Shown piece after piece: positions 35,881 through 43,985 of a DNA stretch of 64,000 nucleotides; positions within the stretch are counted from its first letter, which is position 1, and the number at the start of each line of letters is the position of its first letter. The notes under the pieces are model-generated. The model did no database searches. It was not told the DNA's origin and saw nothing but the letters and a program-made list of their open reading frames with translations. Source of the stretch: Hymenobacter montanus (lineage in GTDB: Bacteria > Bacteroidota > Bacteroidia > Cytophagales > Hymenobacteraceae); contig NZ_JACXAD010000001.1 of assembly GCF_014699115.1 (NCBI RefSeq), positions 1 through 64,000 on the forward strand. Direction: 5' to 3'. A program made the position numbers and the translations under genes.

Positions 35881-37233
35881 TCAAAAGTCTAATCGGAAAA
35901 TGGCGCCTTGGCCGGGCTCCGACTGCACCTTGATGCTGCCTTGATGCAGGTGCATAATCTGCTTGGCCAGGCTTAGCCCGATGCCGGTGCCGCCTTTGCG
36001 GGTGGTGAAAAAGGGAATGAAGATGCTCTCCAGCACCTCGGTGGGAATACCGGTGCCGTTATCCAGTACTTCGATGGCCACGCGACCGGTCTCCCCCTCC
36101 CGGGCCCGTAGCTGGATGCGGGGCTGCGAACTCTGGCGTACGGCGTAGGTGGCATTGAGTACGAGGTTGATGAGGACCTGCTCCAGGAGGCGGCAATCCG
36201 CTTGCAGGCACAAGCTGACGGGCTCTACCGAAGTCCGCAGCTCGATGCCGGCGGCGGTAAGCTGCGCGATCATCAGGCCGGCGATGCTGTTAAAGAGCTC
36301 CTGCACGTACACGGTGGTCAGCACGGGGGCGCTGATGGTGCTGAAGTCGCGGTATACCTGCGCGAAGCGGAGCAAGCCCTCACTGCGGTGCTGGATGATG
36401 CTGATGCCTTCGGCCACCTCGTCCAGCAGGTGGTGGCCGGGCCGGGGCAGTGCGGCGGGTTGCGCCAGTTCCCGGTGCAGGTCGCGGCGGAGGGTATCGG
36501 CCAGTGAGGCAATGGGGGCGACCGAGTTCATGATTTCGTGGGTCATCACGCGCAGCAGCTTTTGCCAGGCCTCGGTTTCGGTTTCGTCGAGGGCGTGGCT
36601 CACGTTCTTCAAGGCCACCAGGGTGAATGCCCGGCCTTGTAGCCGAAACGTAGTGGCCGAGAGCAGCAGTTGGATAGTTTTGCGGCCCACGGCCAGCTTA
36701 ACCACCGTGGAAGTGCCGGGCGGCAACTGGCTAATGGCCTCGTACAGCACCGGGAGGCGCTTTTGCAGCGTCGCCATGCTCTTTAAATAAGGCAGTTCCA
36801 GCGTGCGCTTAAACGACTCGTTGATGGATTCTACCCGACCGCTTACGTCGAAGGCAATGATGCCCGTGTCGATAAGCTGCAGCACCGTTTGCAAGTAAAC
36901 GAACTGGGCTTGGCGTTCGGCTCCCAGCTGCCGGAAAGTGGCGCTGAGCTGATTAAACGCCGCATGCATTGGCCGCAGAGCCCGGTTGGGGTGGGCTTCG
37001 TTATAATGCTGCGAGAAGTCGTGGTACTTCACGGCCAGCAGGAAGTCGGCCAGCGCCTGGGTGCCGCGCGTGAGGTGCCGGGCCAGCTCCCCCACCGCTA
37101 GGCTCAGCCCGAGCACCGCCAAACCCAGCAGCCCGTATTTGCCGTGCGTTCCGGCCTGCTCGGCCGCGTACAGCAGCGTCAGCAACCCGAGCAGCCGCAG
37201 CGCTATGCCAACTTCGAGCCGCTTAAAGGTCAT
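35881..37233 (-). CDS. NtrB-like sensor histidine kinase
   Basis: 450 aa from ATG 37233, overlapping the end of the regulator gene by 11 bp. Two N-terminal hydrophobic segments (about 8-55), a PAS-type region (about 105-210), HisKA with phospho-acceptor His232 in VMTHEIMNSVAPIASL, N box LINLVLNATYAV and G boxes DNGTGIP and GTGIGLSLAKQIM. It should phosphorylate the sigma-54 activator encoded upstream. The signal is unknown; with a tiny periplasmic loop it may sense membrane stress. Confidence 0.9.
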   Translation of the reverse strand: MTFKRLEVGIALRLLGLLTLLYAAEQAGTHGKYGLLGLAVLGLSLAVGELARHLTRGTQALADFLLAVKYHDFSQHYNEAHPNRALRPMHAAFNQLSATFRQLGAERQAQFVYLQTVLQLIDTGIIAFDVSGRVESINESFKRTLELPYLKSMATLQKRLPVLYEAISQLPPGTSTVVKLAVGRKTIQLLLSATTFRLQGRAFTLVALKNVSHALDETETEAWQKLLRVMTHEIMNSVAPIASLADTLRRDLHRELAQPAALPRPGHHLLDEVAEGISIIQHRSEGLLRFAQVYRDFSTISAPVLTTVYVQELFNSIAGLMIAQLTAAGIELRTSVEPVSLCLQADCRLLEQVLINLVLNATYAVRQSSQPRIQLRAREGETGRVAIEVLDNGTGIPTEVLESIFIPFFTTRKGGTGIGLSLAKQIMHLHQGSIKVQSEPGQGAIFRLDF

Positions 37234-38602
37234 GTTTTTCGAGGCGGCGGTAGAGGGCGGTGCGGGTGAGGCCGAGCTCCTTCGCGGCCTTGGTGATGTT
37301 GCCGTTGTGGCGCTCAATCACGCGCAAAATGGTGCTTTTCTCCACTTCGCTCAGCTGCAGAGGGCCTTCGGGAACCGCCGGACCGCCGGTGCCCGGGGTA
37401 GCAGCTTCCATGGCCGAAAAGTGAAAATCCTGCGGGCGGAGCACGTCGCTTTCGGCCAGAATGATGGCCCGCTCCACGGTGTGCTGGAGCTCGCGCACGT
37501 TGCCGGGCCAGCTGTGGTGGCGGAGCTTTTGCAGGGTGCCGGGGGCAAAGTCCGGCGTAGGCTTGCGGTTGCGGGCGGCGTATAAACCGGCGAAGTGGCG
37601 GGCCAGGAGCAGCACATCATCGCCCCGCAGCCGCAGGGGCGGCAGCGTAATCTCAACGGTGTTGAGCCGGTAGATGAGGTCCTTACGAAACAGCTGCTGG
37701 GCGGCCAGCTCGTAGAGTGGCGCGTTGGTGGCCGAAATCAAGCGGATATCAACGGGCACGGCCGCATTGCTGCCGACGGGAATCACCTGGCGGTTTTGCA
37801 GGACCGTGAGCAGCTTGGCCTGCTGCGCCAGGGAAATGTTGCCGATTTCATCTAGGAACAGGGTACCACCCGACGCGGCGGCAAAACGCCCGAGCCGGTC
37901 TTCGCGAGCATCGGTAAACGCGCCTTTTTTGTGCCCGAACAGCTCACTTTCGAAGATGCCTTCGCTCATGGCGGCCAGGTCGGCCGTGACGAAGGGCTTG
38001 GCGGCGCGGAAAGACTTCTGATGCAGCGCTTGGGCTACCAGTTCCTTGCCCGTGCCGTTCTCGCCCAGCAGCAGGATGTTGGCTTCGGTTGGTGCCACTT
38101 TCTCGATTTTGTGGAAGACCTCCTGCATGGCCGCCGACTCGCCCAGCAGCGCGAACTCGGCAAACGATGCGGGGCGCCGGGGCGCGGCGGGGGGCGGAGC
38201 GGGCCGGCCCGCTTCTTTCGGCTCGACGGCTGCGGCCAGGGTTTCGAGCAGTTGGGCGTTGTGCCAGGGTTTCACAATGAAGTCGGTGGCCCCGGCCTTG
38301 AGGGAGCGCACGGCGGTACTGATTTCGCCGTGCGCCGTAATCATAATGACGGTGGCGGTGGGGTCTTTTTCGCGGATGCGGCCCAACCAGTAAAGCCCCT
38401 CGTTGCCGGTGCCGAGGTTGCTTTTGTAGTTCATGTCCAGCAAAATCACGTCGAAGCGCTGCCGGCCCAGCAGCGAGAGCAGCAACTCGGGGTTCTTCTC
38501 GGTAACCACTTCCTGCACTTCGGGCTTGAGCAGCATGCGCACGGCGAACAGCACATCCGTATCGTCGTCAACCACCAAAACACGCGCCTTCTTCAAGTTC
38601 AT
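37223..38602 (-). CDS. NtrC-family sigma-54-dependent response regulator
   Basis: 459 aa. Receiver domain with Asp56 in VILLDMNYKS and Lys in DFIVKPWHN. Central AAA+ domain: Walker A LLGENGTGKELV, sigma-54 contact loop GAFTDA in place of the classical GAFTGA, Walker B GGTLFLDEIGN. C-terminal Fis-type helix-turn-helix NITKAAKELGLTRTALYRRL. It activates RpoN promoters when phosphorylated by the kinase. Divergent from the HlyD/ABC export genes, which are its most likely target by position. Confidence 0.92.
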   Translation of the reverse strand: MNLKKARVLVVDDDTDVLFAVRMLLKPEVQEVVTEKNPELLLSLLGRQRFDVILLDMNYKSNLGTGNEGLYWLGRIREKDPTATVIMITAHGEISTAVRSLKAGATDFIVKPWHNAQLLETLAAAVEPKEAGRPAPPPAAPRRPASFAEFALLGESAAMQEVFHKIEKVAPTEANILLLGENGTGKELVAQALHQKSFRAAKPFVTADLAAMSEGIFESELFGHKKGAFTDAREDRLGRFAAASGGTLFLDEIGNISLAQQAKLLTVLQNRQVIPVGSNAAVPVDIRLISATNAPLYELAAQQLFRKDLIYRLNTVEITLPPLRLRGDDVLLLARHFAGLYAARNRKPTPDFAPGTLQKLRHHSWPGNVRELQHTVERAIILAESDVLRPQDFHFSAMEAATPGTGGPAVPEGPLQLSEVEKSTILRVIERHNGNITKAAKELGLTRTALYRRLEKHDL

Positions 38603-38912
38603 GGAGCCTACCTAACAAATCAAAACCAGAGTCCGCAGCCCGGCCCGGGTACGAAGCACCGAAATCCTAGCCACAATTGTACTAGTTTCCAAAAAGGTTC
38701 TTCGGCGCCGCTGGCCGCCATTTTTCGAGACGCTGGTAGTTGGCAAGTGTATCAGAATCGGACGGTAGCTGTATCAAAACCGAACGACTCGGAAAACCAC
38801 GAATCAACTCATTAGTTTATCTATTTGAATTCCAACATGTTATTTAATTGGCATCGTTCTTCGTTGGGAGGTGCTAGCGGTCTTTCAACGAAGGCAAAGC
38901 GCCGCCAAGCCC
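38603..38912. other. Divergent spacer between regulator and exporter genes
   Basis: 310 bp, with the control signals of both directions expected. I found TGGCA-type -24-like motifs (near 38754 and 38850) but no correctly spaced GC -12 element. No gene was seen. Confidence 0.4.
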
Positions 38913-40172
38913 ATGGATGTCATCATTAAAAAGAAAACCTGGACCCCGGCCAAGCTACTGCTGCTGGGGGTACTACTGCTGGTGGTCGCGGCGGTGGGGG
39001 CCGGGCTGCTTTCCTCGGCCGGCCCGGCCCGGCTCAACGTCGACCCCGAGCGGCTCACCATCAGCTCTGTCACCCGCGGGCCGTTCCAGGAGTTTGTGCC
39101 GGTCGACGGGGTGGTGATGCCCATCAAAACCATCTACCTCGACGCGCCCGAGGGCGGCACCGTGCAGCGCATTCTGGTGGAAGACGGGGCGGCTCTGACG
39201 GCCGGGCAGCCCATCATTCAGCTAGCCAACACCGACCTGCAACTGGAGATGGTGAACCGCGAAACGGCCGTTTTTGACCTCATGAACAACCTGCGGAACA
39301 CACGCAACCTGCTCCAGCAAAACCGCATTCAGCAGCTCAACCAGCAGGCCGAAATCGAAAGCCAACTGCGCGAAGCCAAGCGGGTGTTCGACCTCAACCA
39401 GAACCTGTACGAGCAGAAGGTAATAGCCCGCCAGGAATACCAACAGGCCAAGAACACCTACGACTACCAACTGCGCCGCCGCCAACTGAGCCGGCAGGCC
39501 CGGCGGCAAGATTCGCTGGCCATGCGCGGGCAAATCAACCAGATGCAGCAGTCGGTGGAGCGCATGCAAAGCAACCTGTCGCTGATGCGCCGCAAGCTCG
39601 ACGACCTCACCATCCGGGCGCCCGCGGCCGGCCGCATCACCTCGCTCAACGCCGAAATCGGCGAGCTGAAAAACCGGGGTCAGCGCATCGGGCAACTCGA
39701 CATGCTCACCGGCCTGAAGGTGCGCGCCACCCTGGACCAGTACTACATCTCCCGCATATTTCCCGGCCAGAAAGGCGAGATAACCGTGAACGACAAGCGG
39801 TATGAGCTCAGCGTGAAAAAGATTTTTACCCAAGTCACCAAAGGCGTGCAAGTCGACCTGGAATTTACCAGCGCCCCGCCGCCCGACCTGCGCCGCGGCC
39901 AAACCGTGGCCGTGCGCCTGGCCCTGAGCGACCAGACCGTAGCCGTACGGGTACCCCGCGGGGGCTTCAACCAGAAAACCGGCGGCAACTGGATTTTCAA
40001 GGTGAGCGAAAACGGCACCAAGGCCTATAAAACCGACATTCGCCTGGGCCGCCAAAACCCCGACTACTTTGAAGTGCTGGAAGGCCTTAAGCCCGGCGAC
40101 CGGGTGGTGACGTCCAGCTACGAAGGCTACGAAAACATGGGCGAGCTAGAATTGCGAGCCAAGCCACAGTAG
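38913..40172 (+). CDS. HlyD/MacA-like periplasmic adaptor
   Basis: 419 aa from ATG 38913; an upstream TTG would add 14 unlikely residues. One N-terminal membrane anchor (KLLLLGVLLLVVAAVGAGLL), a lipoyl-like half (DAPEGGTVQRILVEDG), a long coiled-coil hairpin (about 110-230), a second lipoyl half (LTIRAPAAGRITSLNAEIGE) and beta-barrel/membrane-proximal domains. It connects an inner-membrane ABC transporter with an outer-membrane channel. Works with the ABC ATPase and FtsX-type permease downstream; no TolC gene is adjacent. Confidence 0.88.
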   Translation: MDVIIKKKTWTPAKLLLLGVLLLVVAAVGAGLLSSAGPARLNVDPERLTISSVTRGPFQEFVPVDGVVMPIKTIYLDAPEGGTVQRILVEDGAALTAGQPIIQLANTDLQLEMVNRETAVFDLMNNLRNTRNLLQQNRIQQLNQQAEIESQLREAKRVFDLNQNLYEQKVIARQEYQQAKNTYDYQLRRRQLSRQARRQDSLAMRGQINQMQQSVERMQSNLSLMRRKLDDLTIRAPAAGRITSLNAEIGELKNRGQRIGQLDMLTGLKVRATLDQYYISRIFPGQKGEITVNDKRYELSVKKIFTQVTKGVQVDLEFTSAPPPDLRRGQTVAVRLALSDQTVAVRVPRGGFNQKTGGNWIFKVSENGTKAYKTDIRLGRQNPDYFEVLEGLKPGDRVVTSSYEGYENMGELELRAKPQ

Positions 40173-40208
40173 CTGTTAGCTGATATCCTGAAAACGTTAT
40201 GCCGGCGC

Positions 40209-40345
40209 AGCCTCACCCCCTGCCCCCTCTCCGCAGGAGAAGGGGAACCGGACTTGCCCTGGCGTCTCTCTGCTGAGGCTTCGCGCCTGAAGCGAACAGG
40301 GCCCGCCCTACCGGGTACGACCCCGTAGGAGCACGGGACGTTTAC
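40209..40345. repeat. Dispersed intergenic repeat, copy 1
   Basis: The part CTGAGGCTTCGCGCCTGAAGCGAACAG with GGCGTCTC before it is found again, inverted, at 58960-59036 (GTTCGCTTCATGCGCGAAGCCTCAG ... CCAGACGCCAGG). The left end GCCTCACCCCCTGCCCCCTC also resembles the 35829 palindrome. Confidence 0.6.
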
Positions 40346-40403
40346 CCACCTGCACTCAATTTAAGCACTGCTTTCTCACCTACTGCAAATAAAGTACTTA
40401 GAC

Positions 40404-40556
40404 TAGCCGCGTAGCGGCGGGAGGTTGGTAGCATGGGCGGGCGGAACGGGAATGAAGCCGCGTGGCGGTGACAGACTCGTCCGGCAGCGCTGCCACTACG
40501 CGGCTCTGGGTTGCCACGGGTAAATAGGCTACCAACCTCTCGCCGCTACGCGGCTA
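40404..40556. repeat. 153-bp inverted-repeat element (MITE-like)
   Basis: Terminal arms of 29 bp at 40404-40432 (TAGCCGCGTAGCGGCGGGAG...) and 40528-40556 are reverse complements with one mismatch. Inside are nested inverted pieces, GCCGCGTGGCGG and GCCACTACGCGGC. The whole can fold into one hairpin. It ends 40 bp before the ATPase start. No coding capacity; it could be a non-autonomous transposable element or a transcription-attenuating structure. Confidence 0.7.
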
Positions 40557-40595
40557 TTCCACAACTTGGATTTGCTACCTAATCAGTCCACTCAG

Positions 40596-41285
40596 ATGAT
40601 TAAAATCGAAAACCTCGAAAAGATTTACCGCACCGAAGAAGTGCAAACCAAAGCTCTTAACAACGTGTCGCTGGCCGTAAGCGAGGGCGAGTTTGTGGCC
40701 ATCATGGGGCCGTCGGGCTGCGGCAAATCCACGCTGCTCAACATCCTGGGGCTGCTCGACGAGCCCGACGGTGGCCGCTTCGCCTTCGCCGGCACCGAAG
40801 TGGCGAAGGCGTCGGAACGGCGCCGCGCCGAATTGCGCAAGCAGCACATCGGCTTCGTGTTTCAGAGCTTCAACCTGATTGAAGAGCTGACGGTGTTCGA
40901 AAACGTCGAGCTGCCCTTGATTTACCTGGGCGTGGGCGCGGCCGAGCGCCAGGAGAAAGTGGCCCAGGTGCTGGAGAAAATGCAGATTATGCACCGCCGC
41001 AACCACTTTCCGCAGCAGCTCTCGGGCGGACAGCAGCAGCGCGTGGCCGTGGCCCGCGCCGTGGTTAACAGCCCCCGCCTGATTCTGGCCGACGAGCCCA
41101 CCGGCAACCTCGATTCCAGCAACGGCAACGAGGTGATGGAACTGCTTACCGAACTCAACGAGACCGGCACCACCATCGTCATGGTTACCCACTCTGAGCA
41201 CGACGCCCGCTACGCCCACCGGGTCATCCGCCTGCTCGACGGAGCAGTGGTGCTCGAGAACCTGCACCAGCCTTTTACAGCCTAA
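40596..41285 (+). CDS. MacB/LolD-type ABC transporter ATPase
   Basis: 229 aa from ATG 40596, which is preferred over TTG 40566. Walker A GPSGCGKSTLLN, Q-loop VFQSFNLIEELTVFENV, signature LSGGQQQRVAVARA, Walker B LILADEPTGNLDS and switch His in VTHSEHDARYA. Single soluble domain that drives the FtsX-type permease 76 bp downstream by mechanotransmission. Confidence 0.93.
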   Translation: MIKIENLEKIYRTEEVQTKALNNVSLAVSEGEFVAIMGPSGCGKSTLLNILGLLDEPDGGRFAFAGTEVAKASERRRAELRKQHIGFVFQSFNLIEELTVFENVELPLIYLGVGAAERQEKVAQVLEKMQIMHRRNHFPQQLSGGQQQRVAVARAVVNSPRLILADEPTGNLDSSNGNEVMELLTELNETGTTIVMVTHSEHDARYAHRVIRLLDGAVVLENLHQPFTA

Positions 41286-41361
41286 CCAAGCACGCTGAAG
41301 CGCCGCCAGCCTAGGCATCGCGGCGGCCGGGTTCTGGTCTCACCTCATCGTTCCCCTTCCC

Positions 41362-43794
41362 ATGTTCAAGAACTATTTCCTCATTGCTTACCGGAATGTG
41401 GTCCGGCATAAAGGCTTCTCTTTTCTCAATATTGCCGGCCTGGCTTTGGGGCTCACGGCCTGCCTGCTCATCGGCCTGTTCGTGTACGATGAGCAGCAGT
41501 ACGACCAGTTCGTGCCGCAGGGCGAGCAGATTTACCGGGTCGGCACGCAAAGACTACAGGGGGAAACGACTGAAAGCACCCCGATGAGCCCGCCTATGTT
41601 TGCGACCTCTCTGCAGCAGGAGCTGCCCGAGGTGGAGAAGGCGGTGCGCATTATGTCGTTGCAGAGCAAGAATTTGTTTCGCGTGGGCAGCAAGAGCCTC
41701 TACGAAGAACATGGGTTTTTCGCCGACGCCGACCTGTTTAAGGTGCTGCACCTGCCTTTCCGCTACGGCTCGGCAGCTCAGGCGCTGGCCAAGCCTTCAT
41801 CCATCGTGTTGTCGGAAGCAATGGCCGAGCGCTTCTTTGGCCCGATTAATCCGGTGGGCCAGCAAATCAAGTTAGATACCAGCACCTTCCAGGTCACGGG
41901 AGTGCTGCGGAACCGCGACCTTAAGTTTCACCTGAACATCAATTTCCTGCTGCAGTTGTCGCCGGCCGTTATTGGCATCCCGGAGAAGCGCATGCAATCC
42001 TGGGGGTGGCGGCAGTTCAATACCTACGCCAAGCTCCGGCCCGGTGCCGACGGGCGCAACGTAGCGGCGAAGTTCCAGCACTACCTGGAAGAAAAAGTGA
42101 AGCCGCAGCTAGCCAAGGACAACATCGAGTACACCGCCTTCTTTCAGCCGCTGCGCGAGGTGTATCTGCACTCCGCTGACTTTAAAATTAACTGGGCCAC
42201 CCACGGCAACATCACCTACGTGCGCGCCCTGAGTGTCATTGCCGGCTTCATCCTGCTCATTGCCTGTTTCAACTTCGTGAACCTGGCCACGGCCAAGTCC
42301 ATGCAGCGGGCCAAGGAGGTGGGCATCCGCAAAACCATTGGCGCCAGCCAGCCCCAGCTCATGCTGCAGTTTCTGGCCGAAACCGTGCTGCTCACCTTGA
42401 TCAGCGTGGTCCTGTCGACGGTACTCACGGCCTTGCTGCTGCCCTCGCTCAATCGGTTTACGGGCAAGAGCCTGTCGTTCGATTTAATTGCTAATCCCGG
42501 GCTGCTGGCCCTACTGCTGGGCCTGACCTTGGTGGTGGGGCTGGTGGCGGGCTTCTACCCAGCGCTGGTGCTATCGAGCTTTAAGCCGGTGAAAGTGCTC
42601 AAAAGCACGGTGGTCACCGACGGGCCGTTGGGACGGGTGCAATGGCTGCGGCACGGGCTGATTGTGGTGCAGTTTGCCCTGTCGGTCTTCCTCATCATCT
42701 GCGCCATTGTGGTGTTTCAGCAGGTGTCGTACCTGCACAACAAGAACCTGGGCTTTAACAAAGACCAGATCATGTTCTTCCCCATGCGCGGCGACAGCAT
42801 GACCAAGAACTACGAGGCTTTCAAAAATGAGCTGTCGCAGGCGCCCGGCGTGGCCTCCGCCACCATCGGCTACGGCTTCCCCGGCGACATGGTCGCCGGC
42901 GACCAGATTATAGTGCCCATCAACGGCGAGCCGAAGAAGTTTTCCGTCACCCAACTGCTCGTTGACTACGATTACCTGAAAACCCTGGGCCTGCAACTGG
43001 TCGCGGGCCGCAACTTCTCCAAGGAATTGAAAACCGACAAAGACCAGGCTTTCATCCTCAACGAAACCGCCGTGCGGGACCTTGGCTTCGCAACTCCGGA
43101 GAAAGCCCTAGGTCAGACCCTGCAATGGAACATTTGGAACAACAAGAACCCCGATTCCACCAAGACCGGCAAGGTCATCGGCGTGGTGAAGGATTTCCAC
43201 TACAAGAGCCTTTACGACAAGCTGGAGCCTGCCGTGTTACAAATATTCCCTGATGCCTATTGGAAAGTAGCGGTAAAGCTGAAAGGCGAAAACCTGGGCG
43301 CGGGCGTGGAAAGCGTGAAGCAGGTGTGGAGCAAGTTCAGCCCCAACTATCCCATCGAGTACAAGTTTATGGACGACAACTTCGATGAGATGTACCAGGC
43401 CGAAGACAAGCTGAAGACGCTGCTCTGGACGTTTACCGGCATTGCCATTTTCGTGGGCTGCCTCGGGCTGTTTGGCCTGGCCACCTACGCGGCCGAGCGC
43501 CGCAAAAAGGAAATCGGCATCCGCAAGGTGTTGGGGGCCAGCGTTTCCGACATCGTCGCTTTATTGTCGAAAGAGTTTCTCGCGCTGGTGCTGGTAGCGG
43601 CCGTCATTGCCTTCCCCGCCGCCTGGCTCGCCATGAGCACGTGGCTGCAGGACTTCGCCTACCGCATCGACCTGCCGCTCTGGGCCTTCGGCGCCGCCGG
43701 CCTGGCCGCCGCCGCCGTGGCCTTCCTCACCGTGGGCTACCAGGCCGTACGGGCCGCCACCGCCAACCCAGTGAACCACCTCCGGGCGAACTAA
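41362..43794 (+). CDS. MacB/FtsX-like ABC permease
   Basis: 810 aa with two repeats of the FtsX/MacB_PCD architecture, the long form common in Bacteroidota. First membrane helix at about 20-42 (FSFLNIAGLALGLTACLLIG), a periplasmic domain to ~285, a three-helix block with AKSMQRAKEVGIRKTIGASQ, a second periplasmic domain (about 450-670) and a last block with AERRKKEIGIRKVLGASVSD. Works with the adaptor and ATPase to export a peptide, lipid or drug; the substrate is not known. The divergent NtrC-type regulator suggests stress control. Confidence 0.9.
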   Translation: MFKNYFLIAYRNVVRHKGFSFLNIAGLALGLTACLLIGLFVYDEQQYDQFVPQGEQIYRVGTQRLQGETTESTPMSPPMFATSLQQELPEVEKAVRIMSLQSKNLFRVGSKSLYEEHGFFADADLFKVLHLPFRYGSAAQALAKPSSIVLSEAMAERFFGPINPVGQQIKLDTSTFQVTGVLRNRDLKFHLNINFLLQLSPAVIGIPEKRMQSWGWRQFNTYAKLRPGADGRNVAAKFQHYLEEKVKPQLAKDNIEYTAFFQPLREVYLHSADFKINWATHGNITYVRALSVIAGFILLIACFNFVNLATAKSMQRAKEVGIRKTIGASQPQLMLQFLAETVLLTLISVVLSTVLTALLLPSLNRFTGKSLSFDLIANPGLLALLLGLTLVVGLVAGFYPALVLSSFKPVKVLKSTVVTDGPLGRVQWLRHGLIVVQFALSVFLIICAIVVFQQVSYLHNKNLGFNKDQIMFFPMRGDSMTKNYEAFKNELSQAPGVASATIGYGFPGDMVAGDQIIVPINGEPKKFSVTQLLVDYDYLKTLGLQLVAGRNFSKELKTDKDQAFILNETAVRDLGFATPEKALGQTLQWNIWNNKNPDSTKTGKVIGVVKDFHYKSLYDKLEPAVLQIFPDAYWKVAVKLKGENLGAGVESVKQVWSKFSPNYPIEYKFMDDNFDEMYQAEDKLKTLLWTFTGIAIFVGCLGLFGLATYAAERRKKEIGIRKVLGASVSDIVALLSKEFLALVLVAAVIAFPAAWLAMSTWLQDFAYRIDLPLWAFGAAGLAAAAVAFLTVGYQAVRAATANPVNHLRAN

Positions 43795-43823
43795 GCCCAT
43801 GAGCCTAAGTAAGCGCCCAAAAA

Positions 43824-43871
43824 AGAACGTCCTGCTTCATCTGGCGTCCGCTGGTCGAAGCAGGACGCTCT
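43824..43871. repeat. AGAACGTCC...GGACGCTCT hairpin element
   Basis: 15-bp arms AGAACGTCCTGCTTC and GAAGCAGGACGCTCT (one mismatch) around an 18-base loop ATCTGGCGTCCGCTGGTC. The same head and loop are found at 34377-34405. It lies between convergent genes and may act as a terminator. Confidence 0.7.
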
Positions 43872-43985
43872 AAAACACTACCATTGCTGCTTGACTACCT
43901 AACGGCCGGCAGTAGCCGGGGAGCCGCCCCTCCGCTCCAGTTTGCCGAAGAGCTAAACGTCAGGTATCTGGACCGGGAAACGGCA

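Larger units (their letters stand above)
40173..40595. other. Repeat-filled spacer inside the exporter cluster
   Basis: 423 bp without genes, composed mainly of a dispersed repeat (40209-40345) and a 153-bp inverted-repeat element (40404-40556). It separates the adaptor from the ATPase gene, so the two may be transcribed apart or with attenuation between them. Confidence 0.6.

Noticed and set aside
38750..38870. Possible sigma-54 promoter (TGGCA motifs) before the HlyD gene
   Set aside because: No GC element at the required -12 spacing after either TGGCA.
40173..40595. CRISPR-like array
   Set aside because: The repeats here are inverted and nested, not direct repeats with regular spacers; no cas genes in the window.
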